Shown: positions 44,900 to 53,059 of the stretch, in pieces
Layout: each line of letters starts with the position of its first letter
How positions within the stretch are numbered: position 1 is the stretch's first letter
From: Denitrovibrio sp.
Lineage (GTDB): Bacteria; Chrysiogenota; Deferribacteres; Deferribacterales; Geovibrionaceae
Length of the DNA: 64,000 nucleotides
Assembly: GCA_002869145.1 (NCBI GenBank)
Contig: PKTM01000007.1
Coordinates: 1-64,000 of the forward strand
Direction of reading: 5' to 3'
The notes under the pieces: generated by a model
Databases searched by the model: none
What the model saw: only the letters and a program-made list of their open reading frames with translations
Told to the model about the DNA's origin: nothing
Made by a program: the position numbers and the translations under genes

Positions 44900-45295
44900 T
44901 CATAAAGCTTCATCTATGTGAGAAGCAACATTTGTGCCATTAAGTTTTCTTTGCAGATCAAGGAACTTGTCGCTTGTCGCAGCATCGTTTTTTCCTGTAG
45001 GGAAATTATTTCCGTCAAATCCGGGAAGGTTCCTGCTCATTGCATCATAAAGCATTTTTGAAAGCCCCATCCCTTTCCCCTCTGATGACTGCTTAGAAAT
45101 TTCTGTATCAAGCATCTCAGTAAATATCTTCTCACCCATGCTCTTTTTAACAAGTCCGCCATCTTTGACAGTCTCTCTCATGGATGCAAACATCTTCGAC
45201 ATAAAAAGTGCTTCAAACTCTTCACATTATTTTTTCAGTCTTGCGCTGTCGTCTTTTAAATAATTGAATCCTGAATCTATACCTTCTGTATACAT
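44900..45295 (-). pseudogene. flgJ: Rod-binding protein FlgJ, interrupted by one in-frame TAA
   Basis: The frame opens at ATG 45295, which overlaps the flgI stop (TAATG), and reads 22 codons ending DSARLKK. TAA follows at 45229-45227. The same frame then continues CEEFEALFMSKMFASMRETV, the conserved FlgJ rod-binding signature. An internal ATG at 45202 could restart translation but would lose that conserved helix start. Total length with the stop read is 131 residues, normal for FlgJ lacking the muramidase domain. Nonsense mutation, sequence error or readthrough. Confidence 0.85.
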
Positions 45296-46380
45296 TACAT
45301 CACCTGTAGTTCGCCATGCAGTGCGCCTGCAGCTTTTATTGACTGAAGAATTGATATCAGGTCTCTCGGTGTCACCCCTATGGAGTTCAGAGCTTTTACC
45401 AGATCACTGATGCTTACACCCTCAGGCACTATCATCAGCTTCGCATCTTCCTCCTGTACAGTTATCTGTGTCTCCTGTGTTTCGCCGCCGCCATCGCCGA
45501 GGAAATCAGGGTCTTGAACCTCTACTGTGGAGTTGATCGATATTGTAAGGTTTCCGTGTGAGACCGCTACTGTGTTCAGCCTGACATCAGCACCCATAAC
45601 TATTGTTCCTGTTCTTTCATCCACTACAACCCTTGCAAGGTTCGTAGGCTCTATCTGAGTAGAAAGTATTGTATCGAGATACACATAAAAACTTCCGCGC
45701 TCACTCTCCGGCACACCAACCTCCAGAGTGGAAGGGGATGTTATCTTTGCTACTTTCTGCCCTACTAGCTTATCAATGGCATCTTTTGCCTTTACCAGAT
45801 CTGTAAGGTTTCTCTGCTTGAATGTTAAGACTATCTCGCTCTCATCCATCATAAACGGGATCTCCTGCTCAACTATGGCACCATTTGGTATCATCCCAAC
45901 CGTTGGATGGTTTTTTACAGCTCCTGCACCAGAAGCAGATACGTTCATTCCGCCCACCGATATAGGCCCCTGAGCAACAGCATAGACCTGTCCGTTTGCA
46001 GCGGATAAAGGTGTCATAAGCAGAGTTCCACCTTCAAGTGACTTCGAATCACCCACTGAAGAGACAACTACGTCAAGCATTGTTCCAGCTCTGGAGTAAG
46101 GTGGAAGTTTCGCAGTGACCATAACAGCCGCCACGTTCTTTACACTTACATCATCCTTGTTCACTGTAATGCCCATTCTCTCCATCATGTTCACAAGAGA
46201 CTGTATGGTAAAATCTGTTCCGCTTTTGTCTCCTGTTCCGTTCAAACCGACTATAAGCCCATAGCCTATCAACTGGTTTTCACGGATTCCTTCCACATGT
46301 GAGATATCTCTTATCTTCACCATGGCAAAAGAGACGTTTGCAATAAGAATAATTATCAGAGTTATTACTGTCCTTTTCAT
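45295..46380 (-). CDS. flgI: Flagellar P-ring protein FlgI
   Basis: The 361-residue protein has a signal peptide (MKRTVITLIIILIANVSFA), then VKIRDISHVEGIRENQLIGYGLIVGLNGTGDKSG and PPYSRAGTMLDVVVSSVGDSKSLEGGTLL, the FlgI hallmarks. The start at 46380 has AAGGGAG upstream; the ATG at 46395, five codons earlier, overlaps the flgH stop and is an alternative. FlgI polymerises around the rod in the peptidoglycan layer with help from FlgA. Confidence 0.95.
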   Translation of the reverse strand: MKRTVITLIIILIANVSFAMVKIRDISHVEGIRENQLIGYGLIVGLNGTGDKSGTDFTIQSLVNMMERMGITVNKDDVSVKNVAAVMVTAKLPPYSRAGTMLDVVVSSVGDSKSLEGGTLLMTPLSAANGQVYAVAQGPISVGGMNVSASGAGAVKNHPTVGMIPNGAIVEQEIPFMMDESEIVLTFKQRNLTDLVKAKDAIDKLVGQKVAKITSPSTLEVGVPESERGSFYVYLDTILSTQIEPTNLARVVVDERTGTIVMGADVRLNTVAVSHGNLTISINSTVEVQDPDFLGDGGGETQETQITVQEEDAKLMIVPEGVSISDLVKALNSIGVTPRDLISILQSIKAAGALHGELQVM

Positions 46381-46394
46381 CTTAGCTCCCTTCA

Positions 46395-47114
46395 TTAAAA
46401 CGGCATAATCCAGCTTAAAAGTGTCATAAGCCAGCCCGGCTTGTTGGAATCTGTGAGAAGCCCCTGACCGCTGTATGCTATCTTGGCATCAGCTATCATT
46501 GACGACTGCACTGTATTTGATGCATTCAGATCTTTCTGGCGAACTATCCCGCTCAGAGTAATCATCTGCTTTTCCTGATCTACTATCAGCTCTTTGTGTC
46601 CTTCAATAATAAGATTTCCAGAAGGAAGAACCTCTGTTACTCTTGCAGCTATAGTTCCTTGAATGGTATCAGTTTTGGACTTTGAACCGCTTCCGTCAAA
46701 TGACTTGTCAGAATTTGCTGCGTTGTCCATATTAAGCTCGTTTCCGGAGCCGAGGAAATTTGTTATGCCTAGGTTTGTCGGCAGCCCCAAAAGGTTTGTA
46801 AGTGTAGATGATACACTTGAACTTTTTGATGTTGAAGTAGAGTTAGAGTTAGAAGCGGTAGTTCTTTCAACTATCTCCACTATAATAATATCGCCGACAT
46901 GCCTTCCTTTGTAGTCAAGAAACAGACTCCCTTTCGCTGATGCTTCCATCCAGAGCGACGGTGTTGGCTTTTTAGCTTCATGCTGTCTCTTGTACTCTTC
47001 CAGCTCTTTTCTGTAGCTGTTTTTCAGTGCTTCGTTGTCAAAAGCAGGCTGCTTGGTGCACCCAGTAAAAAATAGTGCTGCTGTGAGTATTGTAAGAAGA
47101 ATACTGACTTTCAT
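46395..47114 (-). CDS. flgH: Flagellar L-ring lipoprotein FlgH
   Basis: The 239-residue lipoprotein (lipobox LFFTGC) has SLWMEASAKGSLFLDYKGRHVGDIIIVEIVE and the later GNLIIEGHKELIVDQEKQMITLSGIVR blocks of FlgH, which forms the outer-membrane ring. Its presence supports a Gram-negative envelope. It follows flgA after 90 nt and its stop overlaps the first possible flgI start. Confidence 0.96.
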   Translation of the reverse strand: MKVSILLTILTAALFFTGCTKQPAFDNEALKNSYRKELEEYKRQHEAKKPTPSLWMEASAKGSLFLDYKGRHVGDIIIVEIVERTTASNSNSTSTSKSSSVSSTLTNLLGLPTNLGITNFLGSGNELNMDNAANSDKSFDGSGSKSKTDTIQGTIAARVTEVLPSGNLIIEGHKELIVDQEKQMITLSGIVRQKDLNASNTVQSSMIADAKIAYSGQGLLTDSNKPGWLMTLLSWIMPF

Positions 47115-47204
47115 CTTTTTCTCCGGTAATTCATTTATTTACCAGATTAATAACAAAAAGTGTGCCAAATAAGATATTTCTAGGGGTGGGTTGACATGCA
47201 AGTA

Positions 47205-48062
47205 TTACTGGGCATTTACGAAGACTTTACGCCCTTGCCTATAAGTTCCTCGGACAATTTTGCCACTGGAAGTATTTTTCACACGGACATTTTTTCCGAT
47301 AGTCGCATCTTCCATCAGCTCTCCGGATGTGGTTACGCTGAGACCTCCGGAATCATATACCAGCATCACCGAAGTACCCTCGAAAGCATCAGGTTTTTTC
47401 ATAACTTCGCTTGTAGTGACAGGTCTGCCGGCAGATATATTTCTGGTGGCGATGAAGCCTTCAGGATCTGAGATTGGCTCACCTCGAACTCTGGAAAGGT
47501 CATATCTCTCTTTTGCAACGTTTTTGGAGATGTCCTCACCTTTTCTTATGGAGGATGAAGCCACATATATTTCGTCATAGGCCGTAAGGCTTACTGTGTA
47601 ATTGTATTTTCTTACACCATTATCCACAGAGATTGCGACATTGCCAAATCTCCGTTTAGGGATATCAATGTCGTATCCTTTCTCCTCAGAAAAATAAAAC
47701 TCACGCCCCATTCTGATGCTGTCTATCACCACATCCATACCGTTGTACATAATAGATAAAATCTCTGAAACATCTCTTTGTAAACGGTCTTCAGTGAGCA
47801 GTGTTCCTTTTCTCCGGAAAGTGACCTCACCGGGTCTGGCGCCCTGTATATTATATTTATTTATTATATACATAGCCATCTGACGATTAACAACTTTCTC
47901 TTCGCCATAGTCCAGTCCGCAATAAAGTTCGTCTTTAATATTAATATCTGGAAAAATATCTTCTAACATGATGCACTCTGATTCTATCTCTATCACATTG
48001 TAAGCAGACGCAGACATTGCAGATATCAGAAAGAAAGCTATCACAAGAAGGTTTTTAAACAT
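47205..48062 (-). CDS. flgA: Flagellar P-ring assembly chaperone FlgA
   Basis: The 285-residue protein has a signal peptide (about 1-20) and a C-terminal SAF domain (SIRKGEDISKNVAKERYDLSR, RNISAGRPVTTSEV, VKNTSSGKIVRGTY). FlgA guides FlgI in the periplasm. The N-terminal part is divergent, as is normal for this family. It lies 2 nt after flgG. Confidence 0.92.
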   Translation of the reverse strand: MFKNLLVIAFFLISAMSASAYNVIEIESECIMLEDIFPDINIKDELYCGLDYGEEKVVNRQMAMYIINKYNIQGARPGEVTFRRKGTLLTEDRLQRDVSEILSIMYNGMDVVIDSIRMGREFYFSEEKGYDIDIPKRRFGNVAISVDNGVRKYNYTVSLTAYDEIYVASSSIRKGEDISKNVAKERYDLSRVRGEPISDPEGFIATRNISAGRPVTTSEVMKKPDAFEGTSVMLVYDSGGLSVTTSGELMEDATIGKNVRVKNTSSGKIVRGTYRQGRKVFVNAQ

Positions 48063-48064
48063 TA

Positions 48065-48853
48065 CTACCTCTTAAGGTTGTTTGCTATTTGCAGCATCTC
48101 GTCTCCAGTCTGCACAGCCTTAGAATTGATCTCATATGCACGTTGACCGGTTATCAGATTCACCATCTCCTCTACCACACTTACGTTTGACATTTCAAGA
48201 GCGTTTTGGGTTATGGCACCGAAACCGTTCTCGCTCGGGATGCCTACCACAGGGTCACCACTGGCTCCTGAAGGCATAAAAAGGTTTTTGCCTATTGATT
48301 TAAGTCCGGCAGGGTTTATAAACCGAGCGGTTTCAATCTGACCTATCTCCTGAGACTCGTTCTCTCCCGGCAAAGTAACACTCACTGTGCCGTCTTCGCC
48401 AAAAGATATATTCGTAGCATCCTCAGGGATTGTTATCCCCGGTTCCAGATAATATCCGTTCTCATTTACCAGATTTCCATTATTATCAGTATTAAGCGCA
48501 CCGGAGCGGCTGTATGCTATATCTCCGTTGGGAAGCTGAAACTGAAGAAATCCATCCCCTTCAATAGCGATATCAAGGTTAACTCCAGTGTACTGGAAAC
48601 TACCCTGCGTATGCACTTTCTGAATGGATGACACCTTTGAACCGAGACCTATCTGTATACCTGTAGGATGTGTCATTCCTGCTGCGGATATCGCCCCTGC
48701 CGGTTTCAGTTCCTGATATATAAGATCTTCAAAATGAGCACGGCTCTTTTTGAATCCAACATTGTTTACGTTTGCAAGGTTGTTGGAAATAGTATCAATG
48801 TTCATCTGCTGAGTTGTCATGCCGGTGGCGGCAGTCCATAGGGTTCTAAACAT
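48065..48853 (-). CDS. flgG: Flagellar distal rod protein FlgG
   Basis: The 262-residue protein begins [39 protein letters not shown], with the rod/hook N-terminal signature, and ends with [26 protein letters not shown]. This length and the sequence [15 protein letters not shown] identify FlgG instead of FlgF. It forms the distal rod. It lies 12 nt after flgF. Confidence 0.96.
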   Translation of the reverse strand: MFRTLWTAATGMTTQQMNIDTISNNLANVNNVGFKKSRAHFEDLIYQELKPAGAISAAGMTHPTGIQIGLGSKVSSIQKVHTQGSFQYTGVNLDIAIEGDGFLQFQLPNGDIAYSRSGALNTDNNGNLVNENGYYLEPGITIPEDATNISFGEDGTVSVTLPGENESQEIGQIETARFINPAGLKSIGKNLFMPSGASGDPVVGIPSENGFGAITQNALEMSNVSVVEEMVNLITGQRAYEINSKAVQTGDEMLQIANNLKR

Positions 48854-48865
48854 TTAACCCCTCCT

Positions 48866-49624
48866 TTATCTTACTGAGCCGACTTCTGTTGCGGCCTTAG
48901 AATTCATTTCTTCGAATGATGATATTACTTTTGAGTAGGTCTCAAAACCTCTCGCAGCCTCTATCATCTTTACCATCTCTGTCAGTGCATTCACATTGCT
49001 GCCTTCCAGATATCCGGTTGTCAGCCCTGGGTTCTCTGCGGGCTCTGGAAGTGCATCTATCGCTACATAAAGATTGCTGCCTGTTTTTTGAAGCGCAGTC
49101 AAATCATCAAACTGCATTATGTCAATATTACCAACCGGAGCGCCGTCCAGAAGTATGGTTCCGTCTTCTGTAATAGTTGACCCCTCCGGGATAACAACAG
49201 GCTGCATCGCTTCCATGTTGCTTAAAACATTATATCCGTCCATGGTGATAAGCTCTCTGTTTTCATTCAGCAAAAACTCACCGTTTCTACTAAATCTCAC
49301 TCCGAAAGGCGTATCCACAGTAAAAAAGGCATTAGGAGTGGAGAGAGCCATGTCATAGTCTCTCCCTGTCTCTTTCAGGTACCCCTGCTCAAAACTAACC
49401 TTTATGTCATCCAGCCTTACAGTGGAGTTAATCATCTTGTTGTAATCACTTTGTCTTATGATGTCATTAGTGTGGTCTGTGGGGTTTGGCAGATATTCGC
49501 TGAATAACGCCACCTCTCTCTTATGACCAATAGTGCTTAGGTTGGCGAGGTTGGAGGATATAGTGTCCATCCTTTTCTGCTGCATCGCCAATCCGCTGGT
49601 TGCAGTATAAAGACCGTTCAGCAT
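48866..49624 (-). CDS. flgF: Flagellar proximal rod protein FlgF
   Basis: The 252-residue protein starts at ATG 49624 (MLNGLYTATSGLAMQQKRMDTISSNLANLSTIGHKR) behind AAGGAGAAC. The longer frame into the preceding gene has no support. It shows the rod-protein termini, with EMVKMIEAARGFETYSKVISSFEEMN at the C terminus, and lies directly before flgG. It is the second gene of the sigma-54-led run, one nt after the lipoprotein stop. Confidence 0.94.
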   Translation of the reverse strand: MLNGLYTATSGLAMQQKRMDTISSNLANLSTIGHKREVALFSEYLPNPTDHTNDIIRQSDYNKMINSTVRLDDIKVSFEQGYLKETGRDYDMALSTPNAFFTVDTPFGVRFSRNGEFLLNENRELITMDGYNVLSNMEAMQPVVIPEGSTITEDGTILLDGAPVGNIDIMQFDDLTALQKTGSNLYVAIDALPEPAENPGLTTGYLEGSNVNALTEMVKMIEAARGFETYSKVISSFEEMNSKAATEVGSVR

Positions 49625-49625
49625 T

Positions 49626-50384
49626 TTAGTTCTCCTTTTTCTCAGCTTTCGCCACTTTTGCAGCAATGTTTTCTATTACTCCAGAGTTCGCCTCTGGCAG
49701 GCCTACTGCCAATATGTGTGTTAAACCTTTCAGTGTTAGTTTCTTTACAGGTTTCGCTTTCTTTGTTGCGTGGTACCAGAAATTCCTGTCTGATTTGCTT
49801 TCCATCCTCACAGATGCAGCGTAAACAGGTACGTCCATCTTGTCATGAATACTAAATGAGACTTCAGAATAATTTACTCCATAAGTCTTACTTAAAGACT
49901 CGCGGATGCTGGTTACTACTATGTACTCGGCATCAGCTACATTCGAAACAGGCACCCCAAACTTGCCCGCAGCTATATAGTTTCTTATAAGCCGTCCCAT
50001 ATCTTCATCGTAAACGAAAGACTCTCCGTTTGATATGCGAGGCGGAAGTACAAGAAAGAAACTGCCCGGAACCAGTTCATTAATTACCTGAGAGCTGAAA
50101 CCAGTAATTTTTTCCTTTGTTTTGTCTATAACAAGCGAAGAGATATTTGAGTTAAGCTCTAGAGCTATAAATGTAATAATTAAACCGGTAGAAGGTGAAA
50201 ACACGTCAAGCACTGCACCTTTAGTCATTTGAATCTTTTCGTCCACTACGTTATCCAAATGAGCAGGGTCTACTATATCATATGCTCTGTCTGCAACCTT
50301 TCCAGGATATTTAACGTATTCATTAACTTTCCCACACCCTGACATTACGAGTACCAGTATTAAAACAGGAAATAATTTCTTCAT
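49626..50384 (-). CDS. Unknown lipoprotein heading the flagellar operon
   Basis: The start is ATG 50384 behind AAGGAG. The 72-nt-longer frame would begin upstream of the sigma-54 promoter and is rejected. The 252-residue product has lipobox VMSGC (Cys about 17), then a soluble domain with YVKYPGKVADRAYDIVDPAHLDNVVDE and GIRESLSK-like beta and helix segments. I do not recognise a family. One nt separates it from flgF, so it is a true member of the rod/ring operon and may be an envelope component of the motor or rings. Confidence 0.8.
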   Translation of the reverse strand: MKKLFPVLILVLVMSGCGKVNEYVKYPGKVADRAYDIVDPAHLDNVVDEKIQMTKGAVLDVFSPSTGLIITFIALELNSNISSLVIDKTKEKITGFSSQVINELVPGSFFLVLPPRISNGESFVYDEDMGRLIRNYIAAGKFGVPVSNVADAEYIVVTSIRESLSKTYGVNYSEVSFSIHDKMDVPVYAASVRMESKSDRNFWYHATKKAKPVKKLTLKGLTHILAVGLPEANSGVIENIAAKVAKAEKKEN

Positions 50385-50408
50385 CTCTTTCTCCTTCGGT
50401 ACTTGACA

Positions 50409-50425
50409 AGCAAGCTCCATGCCAG
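50409..50425 (-). promoter_or_regulatory. Sigma-54 promoter for the rod/ring flagellar operon
   Basis: On the minus strand CTGGCATGGAGCTTGCT matches the -24/-12 consensus YTGGCACGRNNNTTGCW at all constrained positions except one C-to-T, with exact GG-GC spacing. The predicted start of transcription leaves a leader of about 18 nt including AAGGAG before ATG 50384. Confidence 0.85.
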
Positions 50426-50515
50426 AAGATGAATAATTAGCTATTCTGCAAAGCAATCTATGAATCTGAAAGTAATCATCTTTAATTCAAAGTTATCAGC
50501 ATCGCAGATATTCAT

Positions 50516-50530
50516 TGCAAATGATTTGCA
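50516..50530. promoter_or_regulatory. Zur/Fur-type box, perfect 7-1-7 palindrome
   Basis: TGCAAAT-G-ATTTGCA is a perfect inverted repeat with the 7-1-7 geometry of Fur-family operators. It lies 19 nt before the start of the Fur-family gene that leads znuA, pointing to zinc-responsive autoregulation. Confidence 0.75.
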
Positions 50531-50548
50531 TTTAACTATACTGAACGC

Positions 50549-50968
50549 ATGGAAAAATGCAGCACTGAGAAATTACTTAAAAACACAAAAACTAAAATGA
50601 CTTCGGCCAGAAGCAGTTTGTTAAACATAATTCTTGAAAACAGTTCACCTGAAACTGCAACCAGCTTGCATAAAAAACTATCCAAAGAGACCCGCATAGA
50701 TCTCGCAACTGTTTACAGGACACTGAAGATTTTTAACCAGAAAGGTTTAATAAGAGCCATCAACCTTGACGGTGAAAAAATTTATTACGAAAAATCATGC
50801 GAACACAACCCTCTTCATGCTCATTTCTATTGTGAGAAATGCGGAGATGTTGAGTGTCTGAATCCTTTCGGTTTTGACGAATCCACATCTTTTGTGAAAA
50901 TGGCAGATAAAAAAGAGATAAACAGCGTAGAGCTTATACTCAGAGGCAGATGCGAAAAATGCTCATGA
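50549..50968 (+). CDS. zur: Fur-family regulator, probably zinc-responsive Zur
   Basis: The 139-residue protein has a winged helix (SSPETATSLHKKLSKETRIDLATVYRTLKIFNQ, about 32-64). The metal-binding half has NPLHAHFYCEKCGDVE with His and CxxC residues and a second CxxC at the end (RGRCEKCS) for structural zinc. It overlaps znuA by 19 nt, which is why Zur is preferred over Fur or PerR. Metal specificity is inferred from context. A palindromic operator lies upstream. Confidence 0.85.
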   Translation: MEKCSTEKLLKNTKTKMTSARSSLLNIILENSSPETATSLHKKLSKETRIDLATVYRTLKIFNQKGLIRAINLDGEKIYYEKSCEHNPLHAHFYCEKCGDVECLNPFGFDESTSFVKMADKKEINSVELILRGRCEKCS

Positions 50969-51828
50969 TAGTAAAAATTGCAATAACTATACTTGTCGCT
51001 TTTGTAGGGATATCTGAGGCAGCAGTTAACACTTATGTGAGCGTACTACCCCAGAAATATTTCGTAAACGCCATTGGCGGAGAAAGGGTAAAAGTCAGCG
51101 TAATGGTTGCTCCAGGGGCAAGCCCTGCAACTTATGAACCAAAGCCTAAGCAAATGGTAGATATGTCCAAAACCGACATATATTTTTCAATCGGGGTGCC
51201 TTTTGAAAAGACGTGGCTTAAAAAACTTGCCGCTCTTAACAGAAACATGGCTGTTGTGGCGACAGACGAGGGGATAAAAAAACGTACTGTGGAGGCTCAC
51301 ACTCATAACGATGAGCACACTGATGGAAATGAACACGGCGGCTCAAAAGATCCACACATATGGCTTGACCCGGTAAATGTCATCAAACAGGCAGAGATAA
51401 TAACCGAAACGCTCTGCAGGGCTGACCCTGACGGATGCCCAATCTACAAGAACAACAAAGCGGATTTCATAAAAAAGACAAGCCTTCTGCATAATCAAAT
51501 ACAACACACGCTTTCTGGAGCATCAGGTGGTTCTTTCATGGTCTTCCACCCCTCATGGGGATACTTCGCCGACAGATACGGACTAAACCAGATTGCAGTA
51601 GAGCTGGAGGGGAAAGAACCAAAACCGTCAGACCTGAAAGATTTTGTAAAACTGTCTAAAGAGCTTAATCTGAAGACAATATTTGCTCAGCCTCAATTTT
51701 CTAAGAAAACAGTCGAGCTGATAGCAAAAGAGACAGGAACAAAGGTCGCAGCAGTTGACCCGCTTGCCTATGACTGGGCTGACAATCTGATATATGTCTC
51801 AGAGCTGATAGCTGATTCTCTTAGATAA
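50950..51828 (+). CDS. znuA: Zinc ABC transporter substrate-binding protein ZnuA
   Basis: The 292-residue cluster A-I metal-binding protein has a signal peptide (about 1-24), metal His residues in PGASPATYEPKPKQM, the His/Asp/Glu-rich loop AHTHNDEHTDGNEHGG (typical of zinc binders), KDPHIWLDPVN, and FHPSWGYFADRYGL. It captures zinc in the periplasm. The permease and ATPase genes (znuB, znuC) are not adjacent: the next gene is convergent with stops touching. Confidence 0.9.
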   Translation: MRKMLMIVKIAITILVAFVGISEAAVNTYVSVLPQKYFVNAIGGERVKVSVMVAPGASPATYEPKPKQMVDMSKTDIYFSIGVPFEKTWLKKLAALNRNMAVVATDEGIKKRTVEAHTHNDEHTDGNEHGGSKDPHIWLDPVNVIKQAEIITETLCRADPDGCPIYKNNKADFIKKTSLLHNQIQHTLSGASGGSFMVFHPSWGYFADRYGLNQIAVELEGKEPKPSDLKDFVKLSKELNLKTIFAQPQFSKKTVELIAKETGTKVAAVDPLAYDWADNLIYVSELIADSLR

Positions 51829-52776
51829 TCATTTTTTTATAAAAAAGAAATCCACGCCGTTATGCGGTGTTATCTTCAGGCTTCTCCTGTCTAAAGAATC
51901 CAGAACGGACTTAACATATTCTTTTGATACCCCAAACACCTGTGAGATATCATCCAAAGAACACGGGCGCATGCTGATGAGTCTTTCAAGCTGTGCCTGC
52001 GTAAGCTCACATCCTTCAAATTCGTGTATATAGTTCCCAACATTTTCAACCCTGATCCCTTCGGATTTGAAATAAAGAGCAGCATCGAGGAGAGTTTTTT
52101 CAGGCACTGTCTTCGCTCTGGAAAAAGCTGGCGGCCTGTGGACAGTATTTAGCTGAACAAGATCATACCTGCATCTTTTAATAACGCCTGCAATCTTTTT
52201 AAGCTCGTCCATATTGTCATTGAGCCCTTCGCAAAGAAGCACCTCAATCATAAGCTTTCCGCTGAACTCGTTTGAAAATTTAACAACAGCTTCGTTTATA
52301 GCAACTATATCCAGATTCCTGTGCGGAGCACATACCTGTTTATAAACCTCAGGAGTAGCTGCATCTATACTGGGCACAACAACATCTGCGAAGCTCAGCT
52401 CCTTGCGCACATTTTCATCTGTAAAAAGTGTACTGTTGGTCAAAACAGCCACAGGATGCTCTGAAACCTTTTTTATTTCACCAAGAATATATCCCAAATT
52501 AAGATTAAGAGTCGGTTCGCCCGCTCCGGTTACTGTAACTATGTCCAGCTTGTCTTTGAGCTTTGGGTACTTCTCCTTAAACTCTGCAATAATGTCATCC
52601 GGGTCATCGAAGTTTCTTCGGTCGGTTATGCAGCTGGTTGTTTTACCCACTTCACAGTATATGCAGTTCAGGGTGCATATTTTAAGGGGTATGATATCCA
52701 CCCCTAATGACCTGCCGAGCCTTCTGGAGGGGACAGGGCCAAAAAGGTAATTGTATCTGTCTGTATATATTCTCAT
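51829..52776 (-). CDS. Radical SAM protein with C-terminal winged-helix-like domain
   Basis: The 315-residue protein has the 4Fe-4S motif CTLNCIYC (C-x3-C-x2-C, about residue 33) preceded by FGPVPSRRLGRSLGVDIIPLK, a signature of a widespread uncharacterised radical SAM family. VTVTGAGEPTLN is the SAM-binding GGEP-like motif. The last 75 residues (LTQAQLERLISMRPCSLDDISQVFGVSKEYVKSVLDSL) look like a helix-turn-helix. The substrate is unknown. Solitary gene, convergent with znuA. Confidence 0.85.
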   Translation of the reverse strand: MRIYTDRYNYLFGPVPSRRLGRSLGVDIIPLKICTLNCIYCEVGKTTSCITDRRNFDDPDDIIAEFKEKYPKLKDKLDIVTVTGAGEPTLNLNLGYILGEIKKVSEHPVAVLTNSTLFTDENVRKELSFADVVVPSIDAATPEVYKQVCAPHRNLDIVAINEAVVKFSNEFSGKLMIEVLLCEGLNDNMDELKKIAGVIKRCRYDLVQLNTVHRPPAFSRAKTVPEKTLLDAALYFKSEGIRVENVGNYIHEFEGCELTQAQLERLISMRPCSLDDISQVFGVSKEYVKSVLDSLDRRSLKITPHNGVDFFFIKK

Positions 52777-53059
52777 GTCATCTCCGAATAATAATCATAT
52801 ATCTTTCCGTTAAAAAAGCAACTGGACTAGCGAAACTAAACAATAGCATTTAAATATTAGGAATAATAATTTTTGTAAAGATATGCATAAAAATCAAATA
52901 GTGTTGCGAATGAAAAAAACATTTGTTAAAAATAGTATAAGGGAATTAATTCTAGAGGTGTCTTTATTTTTAATAACGAGCCTATGCTTGATAAAGACAG
53001 AACCTAGTTTAACTATTTATAAAAGAGAGAAGTTAATTATATAACTGGAGGTTTAGATA

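Noticed and set aside
50385-50456. Longer start for the flagellar-operon lipoprotein
   Set aside because: It would begin upstream of the sigma-54 promoter and put residues before a clear lipoprotein signal.
52777-53059. Sigma-54 promoter upstream of the hydrogenase
   Set aside because: TGGAC and TTGCG fragments occur but without the GG-GC spacing required; only an AT-rich region with a weak sigma-70-like site is visible.
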